A stretch of 64,000 nucleotides of DNA. It comes from Kryptolebias marmoratus (taxonomy: Eukaryota; Chordata; Actinopteri; Cyprinodontiformes; Rivulidae). Below the pieces are notes generated by a model. That model did no database searches and was not told where the DNA came from. It saw only the letters and a program-made list of their open reading frames with translations. Of this stretch, positions 39,417 through 48,079 are shown piece after piece (the stretch's first letter is position 1; the number at the start of each line of letters is the position of its first letter). Location of the stretch: contig NC_051446.1 of assembly GCF_001649575.2 (NCBI RefSeq), positions 22,053,030-22,117,029 on the forward strand, read 5' to 3'. Position numbers and translations under genes: made by a program.

Positions 39417-39779
39417 TAATTAAGCAGCTCTGAAGGCAACAAAAACAAAACATCAGATTATTACTGACACAATCAGAGAAGCAGAGAACTATAATAACCT
39501 TTATATGTCCAAATTAAACTCTCCACGCATTAAGTAAACCCCTCTTCCTGCGCGAGCCGCCCCCCTCAGGCATGCCGTGTCCCAGATTTGCGCGTCCATT
39601 TAGCGGGGTTTGGACTGACCCCCCCCCCAATCCCATCCTCCTCCACTGACCTGCTGGTAGTTCTCATCTTCAGGCTGGAAGCTTTTGTCCGTGGCTTGAA
39701 ACCTTAAGTTGATGTGAGGGAAATTGTGAAGCCAGTAAGTCCACCAGGGCGCGATGTAATCCACGCGGGCTAAAGACAT
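3769..39779 (-). CDS. ttyh2: tweety family member 2 (TTYH2), 5' part, residues 1-211
   Basis: Multi-pass membrane protein of the tweety family, described as a volume- or calcium-regulated anion channel; later structural work on the family questions a classical pore. Joined coding segments on the minus strand are 39779-39651, 24243-24071, 15242-15131 and 3989-3769 (129, 173, 112 and 221 bases). All junctions are GT-AG and keep one frame, giving 211 codons plus two bases. Order: extracellular N-terminus (ARVDYIAPWW), TM1 (about 45-68), a Cys-rich acidic cytoplasmic loop, TM2 (about 88-108, through GVGFYGN), then the extracellular domain with sequon N129-H-T and the GDYVQTLQFMQQMA stretch, ending in NIEYYR. 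Human TTYH2 is similar over all four exons, and N129 is also its glycosylation position. The choice of ttyh2 over ttyh1 or ttyh3 rests on sequence from memory and on adjacency to rpl38. The C-terminal half lies outside the window. Confidence 0.95.
3990..7199. other. ttyh2 intron 3, left part; nothing recognised
   Basis: AT-rich intronic sequence, with a particularly AT-rich stretch at about 6,050-6,650. Short open frames on both strands have no recognisable protein similarity. Confidence 0.5.
7200..7480. other. GC-richer intronic block in ttyh2 intron 3
   Basis: This segment stands out from its AT-rich surroundings, has no open frame of note, and is rich in GATC-containing words (GGATCTGATCC, CTGATCGGATCC, CTGCACTGATCAC). 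It could be a conserved non-coding element; that is an inference from composition only. Confidence 0.25.
7481..8890. other. ttyh2 intron 3, central part
   Basis: Intronic sequence without gene or clear repeat. A CRE-like palindrome at 8,035-8,053 is listed separately. Confidence 0.45.
8035..8053. promoter_or_regulatory. 19-bp palindrome containing a CRE/ATF-like site
   Basis: CCTGTGATG, then a single A, then CATCACAGG: nine-base perfect arms. The centre TGACATCA resembles a bZIP (CREB/ATF) site. A second TGACG follows about 25 bases away. Function is inferred; no expression evidence exists here. Confidence 0.25.
8890..9200 (-). repeat. probable degenerate hAT-like repeat fragment
   Basis: The minus strand carries GTACCGTTACAAATG and TTGTACATGTGTACCAAAAT followed by phrases like TTTCGTACAAAGAAATGTA. 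These resemble the ends of a common fish non-autonomous hAT family with a terminus like GTAACGGTAC. Boundaries and family are uncertain. Confidence 0.3.
9201..11079. other. ttyh2 intron 3, nothing recognised
   Basis: No supported gene or repeat. Short open frames look random. Confidence 0.45.
11080..11210. repeat. degenerate GCTAAA-rich repeat
   Basis: Irregularly spaced repeats of GCTAAAA, TAGCTTAAAGC and TGCTAGCTAAAAG. Similar stretches occur at 14,330-14,400 and, more extensively, at 19,840-20,040. It is probably a decayed tandem or dispersed family. Confidence 0.55.
11211..11819. other. ttyh2 intron 3, nothing recognised
   Basis: AT-rich sequence, including a (TTAA)n-like run near 11,592-11,606. 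Confidence 0.4.
11820..12060. other. candidate conserved non-coding block in ttyh2 intron 3
   Basis: Higher GC than its surroundings and no simple repeats. It contains CCAATCAGACGG, TCCCAATCAAAG, TGATTAGG and CCCGGGATCATGG, with CCAAT-type and homeodomain-like words. The inference rests on composition and word content alone. Confidence 0.25.
12135..12560 (+). repeat. copy of the TIR-bearing dispersed repeat
   Basis: Forward copy. It starts with the palindrome TTCCTTGAAGGAATG followed by the terminal ATATCACCCGCCGCC. It has two internal units, each with a CAGCTAC...ACC stretch, GAGCTAAAGCCATTTT-like text and GCCATCTTGAATTGGGTTG or a variant of it. Confidence 0.8.
13002..14003. mobile_element. 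non-autonomous hAT-type DNA transposon
   Basis: Perfect 15-bp terminal inverted repeats: CAGGGGTGGAAATTA at 13,002-13,016 and its complement at 13,989-14,003. The flanks are GTGACAAT (12,994-13,001) and GTGACAGT (14,004-14,011), an 8-bp target duplication with one mismatch, diagnostic of the hAT superfamily. No transposase frame is seen. Inside are a 34-bp direct duplication (13,456-13,489 and 13,623-13,656, one mismatch), a 20-bp inverted repeat (13,510-13,553) and a perfect 16-bp hairpin (13,682-13,716). A 41-base gap (13,225-13,265) and a single N at 13,856 leave the total length approximate. Confidence 0.9.
14012..15130. other. ttyh2 intron 3, right end next to exon 3
   Basis: AT-rich sequence with a short GCTAAA/TTTAGCTA-rich patch at about 14,330-14,400. 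No gene recognised apart from the adjoining exon 3. Confidence 0.45.
15131..15242 (-). CDS. ttyh2: ttyh2 coding exon 3 (residues 101-138)
   Basis: The acceptor is ttctccccgcag|C and the donor is AGTCTG|GTAGGT. It encodes the end of TM2 and the first extracellular segment (IAVGVGFYGNSETNDGVYQL...), including the N-H-T sequon at residue 129. GFYGNSETNDG is near-invariant in the tweety proteins I recall. Confidence 0.96.
15243..18419. other. ttyh2 intron 2, left part; nothing recognised
   Basis: AT-rich sequence with scattered short poly(A) and poly(T) runs. Open frames are short and unconvincing on both strands. Confidence 0.45.
18420..18700 (+). repeat. copy of the TIR-bearing dispersed repeat
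   Basis: Forward copy with GTTGAGGATGACTCTCAGCT, GGTGGCCATCTTGGAAAGG, AAAATCCATCCAGTGGCT, GGAGATATTTTGGCAACA and the terminal GCGGGTGATAACAAC. Confidence 0.8.
18701..19839. other. ttyh2 intron 2; nothing recognised
   Basis: AT-rich intronic sequence with several A homopolymers. Confidence 0.4.
19840..20045. repeat. GCTAAA-rich degenerate repeat
   Basis: About 200 bases built from variants of CAGTAGCTAAAA, AAATTAGC and GATGCTAAAA, spaced roughly 10-20 bases apart. It is related to the stretch at 11,080-11,210. Probably an old tandem expansion. Confidence 0.6.
20046..23125. other. ttyh2 intron 2; nothing recognised
   Basis: No supported gene or repeat. Short frames only. Confidence 0.4.
23130..23655 (+). 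repeat. unclassified teleost dispersed repeat
   Basis: Pyrimidine-rich on the plus strand with many TTTGTTTT and CCTG words. It has CCACGCCCATCTTCACCTGA, a GATTACC...CTGCTTTAAAACC stretch and AATAAATAATTTT, then ATGAGTCCTCACATTGGGTT and a TGACA end. Other fish genomes, as I remember them, carry dispersed repeats with this layout; no class is assigned here. Confidence 0.5.
23766..23925 (-). repeat. truncated RTE-type LINE 3' end
   Basis: Begins with ATCCATCCATCCTTTGCTTA, then reads on the minus strand like the degraded C-terminus of an RTE-type ORF (GGTTCTC..., GAGCTGGAAAGTGTTGG, GGGAGGTCTGGGTTTCTCTC). It is the shorter relative of the copies at 40.6 and 52.6 kb. Confidence 0.6.
24071..24243 (-). 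CDS. ttyh2: ttyh2 coding exon 2 (residues 44-100, TM1 to start of TM2)
   Basis: The acceptor is ccccctgtag|TCT. It encodes SLIFLGCVAA... with a hydrophobic TM1, a loop CLCCCSKEEEEESKKPNSCC and VTWSAVAAGLIT at the start of TM2. The donor is ACATG|GTGAGG, so the TG is completed by the first C of exon 3 to give Cys101. The five-Glu run and clustered cysteines in the first intracellular loop are visible directly. Confidence 0.95.
24244..26160. other. ttyh2 intron 1, left end; nothing recognised
   Basis: AT-rich sequence with no supported gene or repeat family. Confidence 0.4.
26165..26780 (-). pseudogene. internally deleted Tc1/mariner transposon remnant
   Basis: Two parts of a Tc1-type transposase are readable on the minus strand. 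The first (about 26,726-26,455) resembles the N-terminal helix-turn-helix region: FKGFQLQQTSQAG, then KESRVISMRLKVFLTS, matching the family pattern of a Gly-Leu-His/Gln-Gln-Thr/Ser motif followed by EPRVTSKQLK-like text. The second (about 26,420-26,290) is the catalytic C-terminal part: SDFNPKEMSWRDLKGAVYV..., then a TAA stop, then KEEWA, equivalent to the family's SPDLNPIE...LK...KEEWA. The central part is missing, with a frameshift before SDFNP. Low-coordinate sequence (TGAGACAAAAATATTGAATA, GGTCATTTATTTCC) resembles the family's non-coding end. Not functional. Confidence 0.8.
26781..27245. other. candidate conserved non-coding block in ttyh2 intron 1
   Basis: GC-richer than the surroundings, with no repeats of known type and a purposeful-looking word content. 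TATTTGAATTAGG occurs twice (26,986-26,998 and 27,143-27,155), and GACAGATGACGAGTG and CGTTTAAACCGCCGCG are present. Regulatory function is inference only. Confidence 0.3.
27543..27581. repeat. (AC)n microsatellite
   Basis: About 19 uninterrupted AC dinucleotides. The open frames reported on both strands here are artefacts of this repeat. Confidence 0.97.
27582..28200. other. ttyh2 intron 1, purine-rich stretch
   Basis: From about 27,850 to 28,130 the plus strand is strongly G/A-rich (GAGGGGGGGTTGGGGATGAG, GGGAAGAAAAGAAAGAGGAC and similar), giving overlapping unlikely open frames on the minus strand. No gene recognised. Confidence 0.5.
28216..28250 (+). other. hammerhead-like CUGANGA...GAAA core
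   Basis: CTGAAGA (28,216-28,222) and GAAA (28,241-28,244) bracket an imperfect stem: AG/CT plus CTT/GAG with an A-G mismatch and a CTGCCC loop. They are followed by CGTTGC. This matches the invariant core spacing of hammerhead ribozymes, which occur in Penelope-like retroelements. The CTGAAGAAG...GAAACGTTG wording also occurs in other dispersed repeats, so catalytic competence is not established. Confidence 0.2.
28251..29079. other. ttyh2 intron 1; nothing recognised
   Basis: AT-rich sequence with short CA-rich patches near 28,935-28,975. Confidence 0.4.
29080..29155. repeat. G-rich low-complexity tract around an assembly gap
   Basis: GGGGGGATGG-type and (TG)n sequence leads into GGGG, 22 Ns (29,115-29,136), and then 18 or more consecutive G. 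The gap is probably a sequencing failure in a G homopolymer or quadruplex-forming tract. Confidence 0.85.
29156..31140. other. ttyh2 intron 1; nothing recognised
   Basis: No supported gene. The open frames at 29,508-29,744 overlap one another in different frames and have no recognisable similarity. Confidence 0.4.
31149..31391 (+). CDS. unidentified exon-like open segment
   Basis: An 80-codon frame ends in TGA at 31,391, in sequence clearly GC-richer than the surrounding intron. A good polypyrimidine tract and acceptor (CTGTCTGCTCCACTCCAG) precedes CACTTGGG at about 31,189. The downstream translation looks protein-like: WDAIKSQHGDPRGMDEK, then NSYEGGGSSSKPSFTSVPQN. It would be antisense to ttyh2, inside intron 1. 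I do not recognise the product and see no convincing upstream exon. It could be a real terminal exon, a processed fragment, or chance. Confidence 0.2.
   Translation: MEHSYSLPCLLHSSTWVHTSGTETLSSTVRPAEPAHMHSWDAIKSQHGDPRGMDEKTRNSYEGGGSSSKPSFTSVPQNLD
31400..32340. other. ttyh2 intron 1; nothing recognised
   Basis: AT-rich sequence without supported features. Confidence 0.4.
32341..32541 (-). pseudogene. possible transposase-derived fragment
   Basis: A 66-codon minus-strand frame reads ...HFKGIPVSTAHTKEGYQEW, then KKLKKHLQETNKAAQSS. The Gly-Tyr-x-x-Trp-Lys-Lys followed by a basic helix and Ser-rich tail resembles the TTF/ZMYM-type zinc-finger region of hAT-family transposases, but the expected Cys-Phe-Pro-Cys motif is not intact. 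Tentative. Confidence 0.2.
32600..36920. other. ttyh2 intron 1; nothing recognised
   Basis: More than 4 kb of AT-rich intron without a recognisable gene or clear repeat family. The 106-codon minus-strand frame at 34,938-35,258 has no recognisable domain. Confidence 0.4.
36925..37330 (+). repeat. copy of the TIR-bearing dispersed repeat
   Basis: Forward copy with two internal units (GACTCTCAGCTACTACCACA and GACTCTCAGCTACCACCACA), CCCATCCAGTGGTTCACGAC, and a clear right terminus TTTAGGCGGCGGGTGATAA. Confidence 0.85.
37331..38530. other. ttyh2 intron 1; nothing recognised
   Basis: Mostly AT-rich. About 38,200-38,520 is GC-richer and gives overlapping frames on both strands, none recognisable. 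Confidence 0.4.
38535..39300 (+). repeat. three tandem units of the TIR-bearing dispersed repeat
   Basis: The GCTACTACCAC motif recurs at 38,562, 38,866 and 39,134, and GGCCATCTTGAAT at 38,651, 38,956 and 39,175, giving units of about 304 and 268 bases. Each unit continues with the AAATCC(A/G)TCCAGTGG-type text, weakly in the third. This is the clearest evidence that the family amplifies internally in tandem. Confidence 0.85.
39364..39414. repeat. (TAA)n microsatellite
   Basis: About 17 TAA/AAT triplets, then one interruption (TGA). It lies in ttyh2 intron 1, about 240 bases from exon 1. Confidence 0.97.
39651..39779 (-). CDS. ttyh2: ttyh2 coding exon 1 (residues 1-43)
   Basis: Encodes MSLARVDYIAPWW... 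to ...EDENYQQ, the extracellular N-terminal segment typical of tweety proteins. The ATG at 39,779 was chosen because the family begins a few residues before the ARVDYIAPWW motif; position -3 is G. The donor is CAG|GTCAGT. The exon ends in phase 0. It lies in GC-rich sequence that probably includes the promoter and 5' UTR. Confidence 0.95.
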
Positions 39780-40170
39780 CCCGAACCCGGGTTGAAAAAA
39801 AAAAAAAAGTTCCTAATTAGCCTCTCAGTCGGTCCTGAAGCGCGCGGGTCTTAATCAAGTCTCACATCAAACAAAGGCAGCGACAGCAGCGGGAGAAATA
39901 ACAAGTCCAACACGGAGGAGGGTGCTGGTGGTGTGGGGGGGGACAGAAAAGTCCTGCAGAGGCGGGTGTGTTGATCCAAAGTAAGACCCGAGGAGGATTT
40001 CTCTTTTCTTTTTGCCTGTAAAAACACCCACCAGTCCCTCCCCGCTCTTGTCCTCCTGTCTCTGGACCCGCAGCTCCTCTTCCCGTCCGACTGTCAGCGG
40101 CGGGGGCGCGCGCTGATAGTAAGGGACACCAGGCGGTGCGGGAGCGCGCACACGGGTTTCCGCTTCGACA
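39780..40170 (-). promoter_or_regulatory. ttyh2: GC-rich ttyh2 5' UTR and promoter region
   Basis: The sequence upstream of the ttyh2 ATG is rich in CpG (GCGCGCGCCCCCGCCGC, CCCGCGCGC), unlike the surrounding AT-rich DNA, consistent with a CpG-island promoter. No transcription start can be fixed. The putative leader includes the start-stop element ATGTGA at 39,867-39,862 and a T14 tract about 20 bases before the ATG. Long open frames here (39,862-40,329, minus strand) are a composition effect. Confidence 0.6.
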
Positions 40171-40320
40171 AATTAACCTGGCAGCACATCGTAAAGTAAA
40201 ACTCTTCCACACACACGCACACATTTTAGGATGTGTTGTAATATATTCTGTAAATATCAGTGTTTCTTGTTTTAGTCGCTTCTCTATCAGTTTCTGTGAA
40301 CCGTAGAGCTGAAAATACCG

Positions 40321-40336
40321 CACTGCCATCTAGTGG
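40321..40336 (-). promoter_or_regulatory. CTCF-like motif upstream of ttyh2
   Basis: The minus strand reads CCACTAGATGGCAGTG, a full match to the vertebrate CTCF core consensus CCASYAGRKGGCRS. It is about 540 bases upstream of the ttyh2 ATG, between ttyh2 and rpl38. Binding is inferred from the motif only. Confidence 0.5.
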
Positions 40337-40579
40337 TCAAAACAAGACATTACATTTCCATCAGGGCAGATGTGAACTTGCTCATCACATCTTCAGCTGA
40401 TTTGTAAATCAGGATTGTTATATATTGCAAAACGTCAACAATTTTCCTGGACTACCAAGATCATAAATCTAATAATATAAACCATTTAAGGGTGCTAATA
40501 TGAGACCATATTTCATTGGAAAGGCTATCAACTTTTTAAAAAAAATGTGCAATTTTATAATTCAGGTAGATGAACCAAC

Positions 40580-40970
40580 ATATGAAGGAAGCTCATTTCA
40601 GCCGCTTCTATCCAGGACCTTGTTCTTTCAGTCAGGATCCAAACCTTGTGACCATAGGTGAGGGATGGAACATAACTTCCTCCGTAGGGCGGCGAGGCTC
40701 AGCCTTAGAGATGAGGTGAGGAGCGCGAGGTAGAGCCGCTGCTCCTTCACATCGGAAGGAGTCAGCTGAGGTGGTTCGGGAATCTGATTAGGATGCTAAT
40801 TTAGGTTTTACAGGCATGTCTCACTGGGACGAGTCCTCCTTGGAGGGATTCTGGATCCTCTCTGGCCCGGGAACACCTCGGGATCCCCCAGGAGGAGCTG
40901 GAGAGCATCGCTGGGGGACAAGGAGGTCTGGGTTCCCCTCCTGGACCTGCTGCCTCCTAACTTGAGTTTG
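40580..40970 (+). repeat. RTE-type LINE 3' end fragment
   Basis: The plus strand carries the degraded C-terminal coding end of a fish RTE-like reverse-transcriptase ORF: CTGCTCCTTCACATCGGAAG, CAGCTGAGGTGGTTCGGG, a GGCATGTCTCACTGGGACGAG stretch, GGAACACCTCGGGATCCCC and CAGGAGGAGCTGGAGAGC. It is strongly 5'-truncated and has a small internal substitution at about 40,796-40,812. Confidence 0.85.
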
Positions 40971-41320
40971 TTAGAGGCTAAAGAATTTAACTTTTACTTT
41001 CAGCTTAAAGTTTTAATTTTAAACACGGAATGTGTTCAATGACTCCAGTAGATGGACAGAAGTTACTGAACCAAGAACTTTAACACAAAGACACTGAAAA
41101 CACTCAACTTCCTGCTTGCATGAATGAGACTCAACGCTGAGGTGAAACATTACAGAATAAGTTCAGTTTAAGAAAATAAAAAAACTGAGCTTCAATAGGT
41201 AAATATGTGCCGCTCCATCTTCCACGCAGGAAGCTGAGTGGCAACGATGTTTCTGTTTTGTTTCACACAGTGGAAAGCAGCACAGCAAACAAAAGACAGT
41301 TTTGTTTTTTCCCATTTTTC

Positions 41321-41326
41321 TTTATT
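41321..41326 (-). terminator. rpl38: rpl38 polyadenylation signal
   Basis: AATAAA on the minus strand, 23 bases after the stop codon. It implies a very short 3' UTR, as is usual for ribosomal protein genes; cleavage is expected about 10-25 bases further on. Confidence 0.85.
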
Positions 41327-41349
41327 ACAATTATCTGTACATCTTGTTT

Positions 41350-44252
<2,903 letters not shown>

Positions 44253-44255
<3 letters not shown>

Positions 44256-44279
44256 GCTGCCGTGTCAGCGGACTGAATG
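44253..44279 (-). CDS. rpl38: rpl38 exon 2: end of 5' UTR plus ATG
   Basis: A 27-base exon. The acceptor tccgtccgcag precedes CATTCAGTCC, and the exon ends GGCAGCATG|GTGAGA. Only the initiator Met is coded here (44,255-44,253). The upstream acceptor is inferred from the splice motif and from the five-exon layout of mammalian RPL38. Confidence 0.8.
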
Positions 44280-44486
44280 CTGCGGACGGACGGAGAAACA
44301 TCGAGTCAGTTTATCGGTTATAACAACAGGAAGAAAACGATCAGAAATAAAATACTTATATCAAAATGTAAATAATTATGTCAACAACTAGACTTTTATA
44401 AAGATGACTTTGTAACGATGAATAAAAAGAAAGATGGATAAAGATTATTATGATGATTTTGTCTGATATAAGAATGCTTAACTCAC

Positions 44487-44516
44487 TTAGCCTGCCAAAG
44501 AGGGGATGAAAAGGGG
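44487..44516 (-). other. rpl38: rpl38 putative non-coding exon 1 with pyrimidine-rich start
   Basis: The minus strand reads CCCCTTTTCATCCCC then TCTTTGGCAGGCTAA|GTGAG. A C followed by a pyrimidine run near 44,513 fits the 5'-terminal oligopyrimidine (TOP) start of ribosomal protein mRNAs, and GTGAG is a good donor. The intron to 44,280 is 207 bases. Exact start inferred. Confidence 0.7.
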
Positions 44517-44550
44517 CGGAACTTCCGGTTTAGGTTGAATTTATATTTCT
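44517..44550 (-). promoter_or_regulatory. rpl38: rpl38 core promoter: ETS site and TATA-like box
   Basis: On the minus strand the ETS/GABP motif CCGGAAGT is at 44,528-44,521, just upstream of the proposed start, and an AAATATAA box is at 44,548-44,541, about 30 bases upstream. A TATA-like element at -30, an ETS site and a TOP start is a familiar combination for vertebrate ribosomal protein genes. It lies in a sharply GC-richer patch. Confidence 0.7.
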
Positions 44551-46510
44551 CTACGGCAAGCGCAGAGGACCAACATTTAGAGAACAAAAGCGAACTAAGT
44601 AATTAAGATCGAAACGTAGTCTTTTCCAGATTTGTTGAAATTCATTCAGAGGTTTTTTTTTAACAAAATGTTAAATTAGGTTTATGTGTCAAAACAAATG
44701 TATTATGTGTTTGTTTTTGCCACACAAATTTAATAAAAGCATATAAAAGACAAATTCATAAGCTTCACTAACAAAAAACATTAACTAAACCCTGTTTGCG
44801 CATCTGTTAATTGAGGAAAAGTTTTGACTTAATGATTACTTTCTTATTACAAGACAATCATAAATGCAAAACCTAACTTCACATAAATAAGCTCATGCAA
44901 GACACGTAGTGATCAATTTCCATTCGTATTTTATATGCTTATAATTATCAGTTTACTGTTCACTTTTGTTACTTTTGGCAATAAATAAATAAATAAAATT
45001 AAAACTGTTCAAATTAAAAGCCCATTCATATATTTTTTTAATCTTTCAGTTCACATTTTTTCAGTGCTTTCAGTGAGGAAGCTATAGACAGGGTTAAATA
45101 CTTGGTTTTATTTTTTTAAAGAAACAAATGTTGATCCTTCCAGAATGATATCATGCATATTTTCATCTGTGGGCCTGAATGAGACCTGTAACATAAGTGA
45201 TCCACTCTGTTCTTTACTGAAGAGCATTTAAGAACAAAGAAAAGTTTTTCCTCTCTGTGAAATCAAAACTTATCTTCCTTGTTCAGAAGTCCCCAAACTT
45301 TTGCTTCACGACACCTTGAAACGATAATTTATGTACCAAAAACCTCTCGTCAACACGTACAAGATGTGTGTTAGTTTGTGGAATAAAATATTCAACCTTC
45401 TTTGCTCTTCTAATTAGTCTCACAGCCTCCAAGGTTCATCCTGTGACTACCTAATGGGCACGACCATTACATTGAAAATCTATTAATTTTATTCCAGAAA
45501 CATTCAGTTTCAAAGTCAAATAAATTAACTTTTAAAGACGTGTTTTTTTTCTGAAATGAGTAACTGTGAGCTATGCTTTTCAGGTCTATGATTCTACAAA
45601 ATGCAACAGAAAATACAATAGATTTAACATTTACAGCCTTGTTTATGTCCTTTCTTATTTTCACATTATCTATCTGACTCACAGACAGAAATATAACAAT
45701 GATCACCTTCAGCACCTCATCCAAGGGGAATAAATTATAAAAGGACAATTTCTCTGTGTGAGAAAATTGTCCCTTTTTGACAAGTTCAAGTGTTTCTTTC
45801 AGTGTCAGTTAAAATCAGTAGATGGTTTAATCTGTCTTTTTGCATAGACAAAGTAAACTTAATAACTGTCACTGCTAAAAAAACATTTTTGTTGTAATTA
45901 CCTGCTTTTGATCTTCCCTTTCGTGACGATTACATCAGAACTCCAGGTTTATCAAACAGAATAATGTCAGGTTGAGACAACACTGTCTGTAGAAAAAACA
46001 GAGCATAATCAGATAAATCAGGCTTAATTTAATCCAATTAGAAGTGTCCTTTCACTGAGAAAATATATTATGCACTTCAAATAAAGCTGTTAATATTCTT
46101 CAGCTATCTGTTTATCTGTTTTAATCCGTCTTTTTCTTTTCTATCCTCGTTCAGAAGAAGATCAGGAGACATTTTTATCCCAGAGGTCATGGTAAAAAAA
46201 CCATAAAACCCAGACATCTTATGTTGATGTAAGTTTTCCAGCAGAGCTTCGGGGCCCTGTTCGGAGCTGTGGGGGAACTCCGACTGCAGGTTTGAACTGT
46301 AGTTGCTTTAGAGTTTGAAGAAAACTGGAAAAAAAAACTAGATGTACACAAAAGTTTGTTTCCTGTTGGGAATCTCTCCTCTGACAGGTATCTTTTCAGA
46401 TACAAACTGACTGTAAATCAGAGTTGTTTATTTCAGAAAAGAAAGCAAAAGCAGACGTTTGCTTGAAACGCCTCAGAAGCTGCACACATCACAATCGACC
46501 CGCTGACTTA
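44551..46510. other. intergenic, nothing recognised
   Basis: AT-rich sequence upstream of rpl38 with no supported gene or clear repeat. Confidence 0.4.
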
Positions 46511-46512
46511 TG

Positions 46513-47323
46513 CACACTGAAAACTGCTGGGTTATTTTGATTACTCATTTGTTGGGTTAAATCTGAGTGAGGGATGAGCCGTACCATTCTTTACTGGCTG
46601 CCATTTTATTTTAGGCCAGAAATTGATCTGACTGAACCTCTGCTTTAGGATGTAATAAGTATATATGTATGTATGTACTGTATATGTAAGAAGATTAGCT
46701 CCTGAATAAGATGAATGTTTTCATATAAAAATAACTAAGTTGGTATGGAAAAACAAACATCCATCCATTTTCTTTACCCGCTTCTCCATTCCGGGTCACG
46801 GGGAGCTGGTGCCTATTCCCAGCGGTCACTGTGCGAGAGGCGGGGGACACCCTGGACAGGTCGCAAGTCCATCACAGGGCCACATATAGACAAACAACCA
46901 TTCACACTCTCACCTAGGGACAATTTTAGAGTCATCAATTAACCTAACATGCATGTTTCTGGTCTGTGGGAGGAAACCGGAGTACCCGGAGTAAACCCAC
47001 GTGTGCACAGGGAGAACATGCAAACTCCACCCAGAAAGGCCCTAGGCTGGGAAGCGATCCTGCAACCTTCTTGCTGGGAGGCAACAGCTCTAACCACTAC
47101 GCCACTGTGCCACCAACAAAGAAACAATTAAAACAATTAGTGTGGATGCTGAATCTGCAACAAATTAGGCATTTAAACCCATTTTTTTGGTAGAAAACTG
47201 GGTCAAACTGATAACCTAGCCCTGCTGAATTAAACCTATCCAGGGTCGGCTCGGTCCAAATTTAACCCAGCACTGGGTTACAAATTGGGTCACGCACTTA
47301 AAAACCCAGCGGTTTTCAGTGTG
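46513..47323. mobile_element. MITE-like element with 21-bp TIRs, interrupted by a LINE fragment
   Basis: Left end CACACTGAAAACTGCTGGGTT (46,513-46,533) pairs with the right end at 47,303-47,323 with one mismatch in 21. Internal ends are rich in AACCCA and TGGGTTAAA words on both sides. No target duplication is obvious and there is no open frame of its own. The middle is occupied by another repeat (about 46,758-47,114), so the original element was about 450 bases. Confidence 0.8.
46758..47114 (+). mobile_element. LINE 3'-end-like fish repeat, nested insertion
   Basis: Starts ATCCATCCATTTTCTTTACC and runs through GACACCCTGGACAGGTCGCA, CCATCACAGGGCCACATATA, AACCTAACATGCATG, ACCGGAGTACCCGGAG and GGGAGAACATGCAAACTCCA to GCCACTGTGCCACC. 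I recall it as one of the most abundant teleost repeats, usually taken as an L2/Maui-type LINE 3' part; the class is from memory. It is relatively intact here, hence younger than the host element. Confidence 0.85.
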
Positions 47324-47704
47324 TGAGTTCAATTACCTTTTACAGTCCAAATAGATAAATCCAAAGGTTGCCACAGTAATAAGCCTTTAAGTATATAAAT
47401 GTTCGCACTGAGGCAATACTCATCTATTATCTCCACAACCTGACAAAAAAATGTGTATTTCTCCAGCAGTAAAGTGTAGTTAATGGGCCGATCCTGCTGC
47501 AGCTGGTGTGCTCAACGGGAGTCAATTTATTTTACTTTCTCATGCTTAAGCGAATGTTTGGCCTTGTAATTTTTGACACAGACACTTTGTTTTAGAAGGA
47601 ATTTTAGCCACCAACAAAAAAAAAAGCAATAATACAGATACCCAAAGCTGGTTTTCCTGTGCCGAGTCAAACTTCTAAATACAGTTTTATCAGGAGCATT
47701 ATTT

Positions 47705-48055
47705 GAAGGAATCACTCGCCGCCTTTTTTACACCAGAGTTTTGAGATCGTCTGTTGTTGAGAATTGATGGAGCTGTGGTCATTTTGGTCAAATAAGAAAA
47801 TTGCACAACATCTGAATAAGTGTTGGGGATAACTCTCAGCTACTACCACACCAAAAATTCAGCTCATTATCTGTAATATTGGCTGAGATGGAGCCATTTT
47901 TGTGTTTGTAAATGTTACTTAGATGTCGGCCATGATTACTTTCTCAATGTTTCGTTAAAATCCATCCAGTTCATGATGCATTTTGCAAACAGACAAATGC
48001 AAAGAGACACGGGCAACAACCTTTTTGCCTTCGGCGGTGGGTAATAATTATTTAA
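47705..48055 (+). repeat. copy of the TIR-bearing dispersed repeat, both ends visible
   Basis: Left end TTTGAAGGAATCACTCGCCG; right end CTTCGGCGGTGGGTAATAA. Between them are AACTCTCAGCTACTACCACA, GATGTCGGCCATGATT, AAATCCATCCAGTTCATGAT and TTTTGCAAACAGACAAATGC. One unit of about 345 bases. Confidence 0.85.
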
Positions 48056-48079
48056 ACCAGGATCTCTGTGTGAGCTGAA

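Noticed and set aside
39862..40329. 155-codon minus-strand frame and an overlapping 94-codon frame upstream of ttyh2
   Set aside because: They lie in the GC-rich promoter/leader region where stops are rare, overlap each other in different frames, and read Pro/Gly/Cys-rich without a domain.
46939..47193. Three overlapping open frames on both strands
   Set aside because: They fall inside the dispersed LINE-tail repeat and shift between frames. No reverse-transcriptase motif is present.
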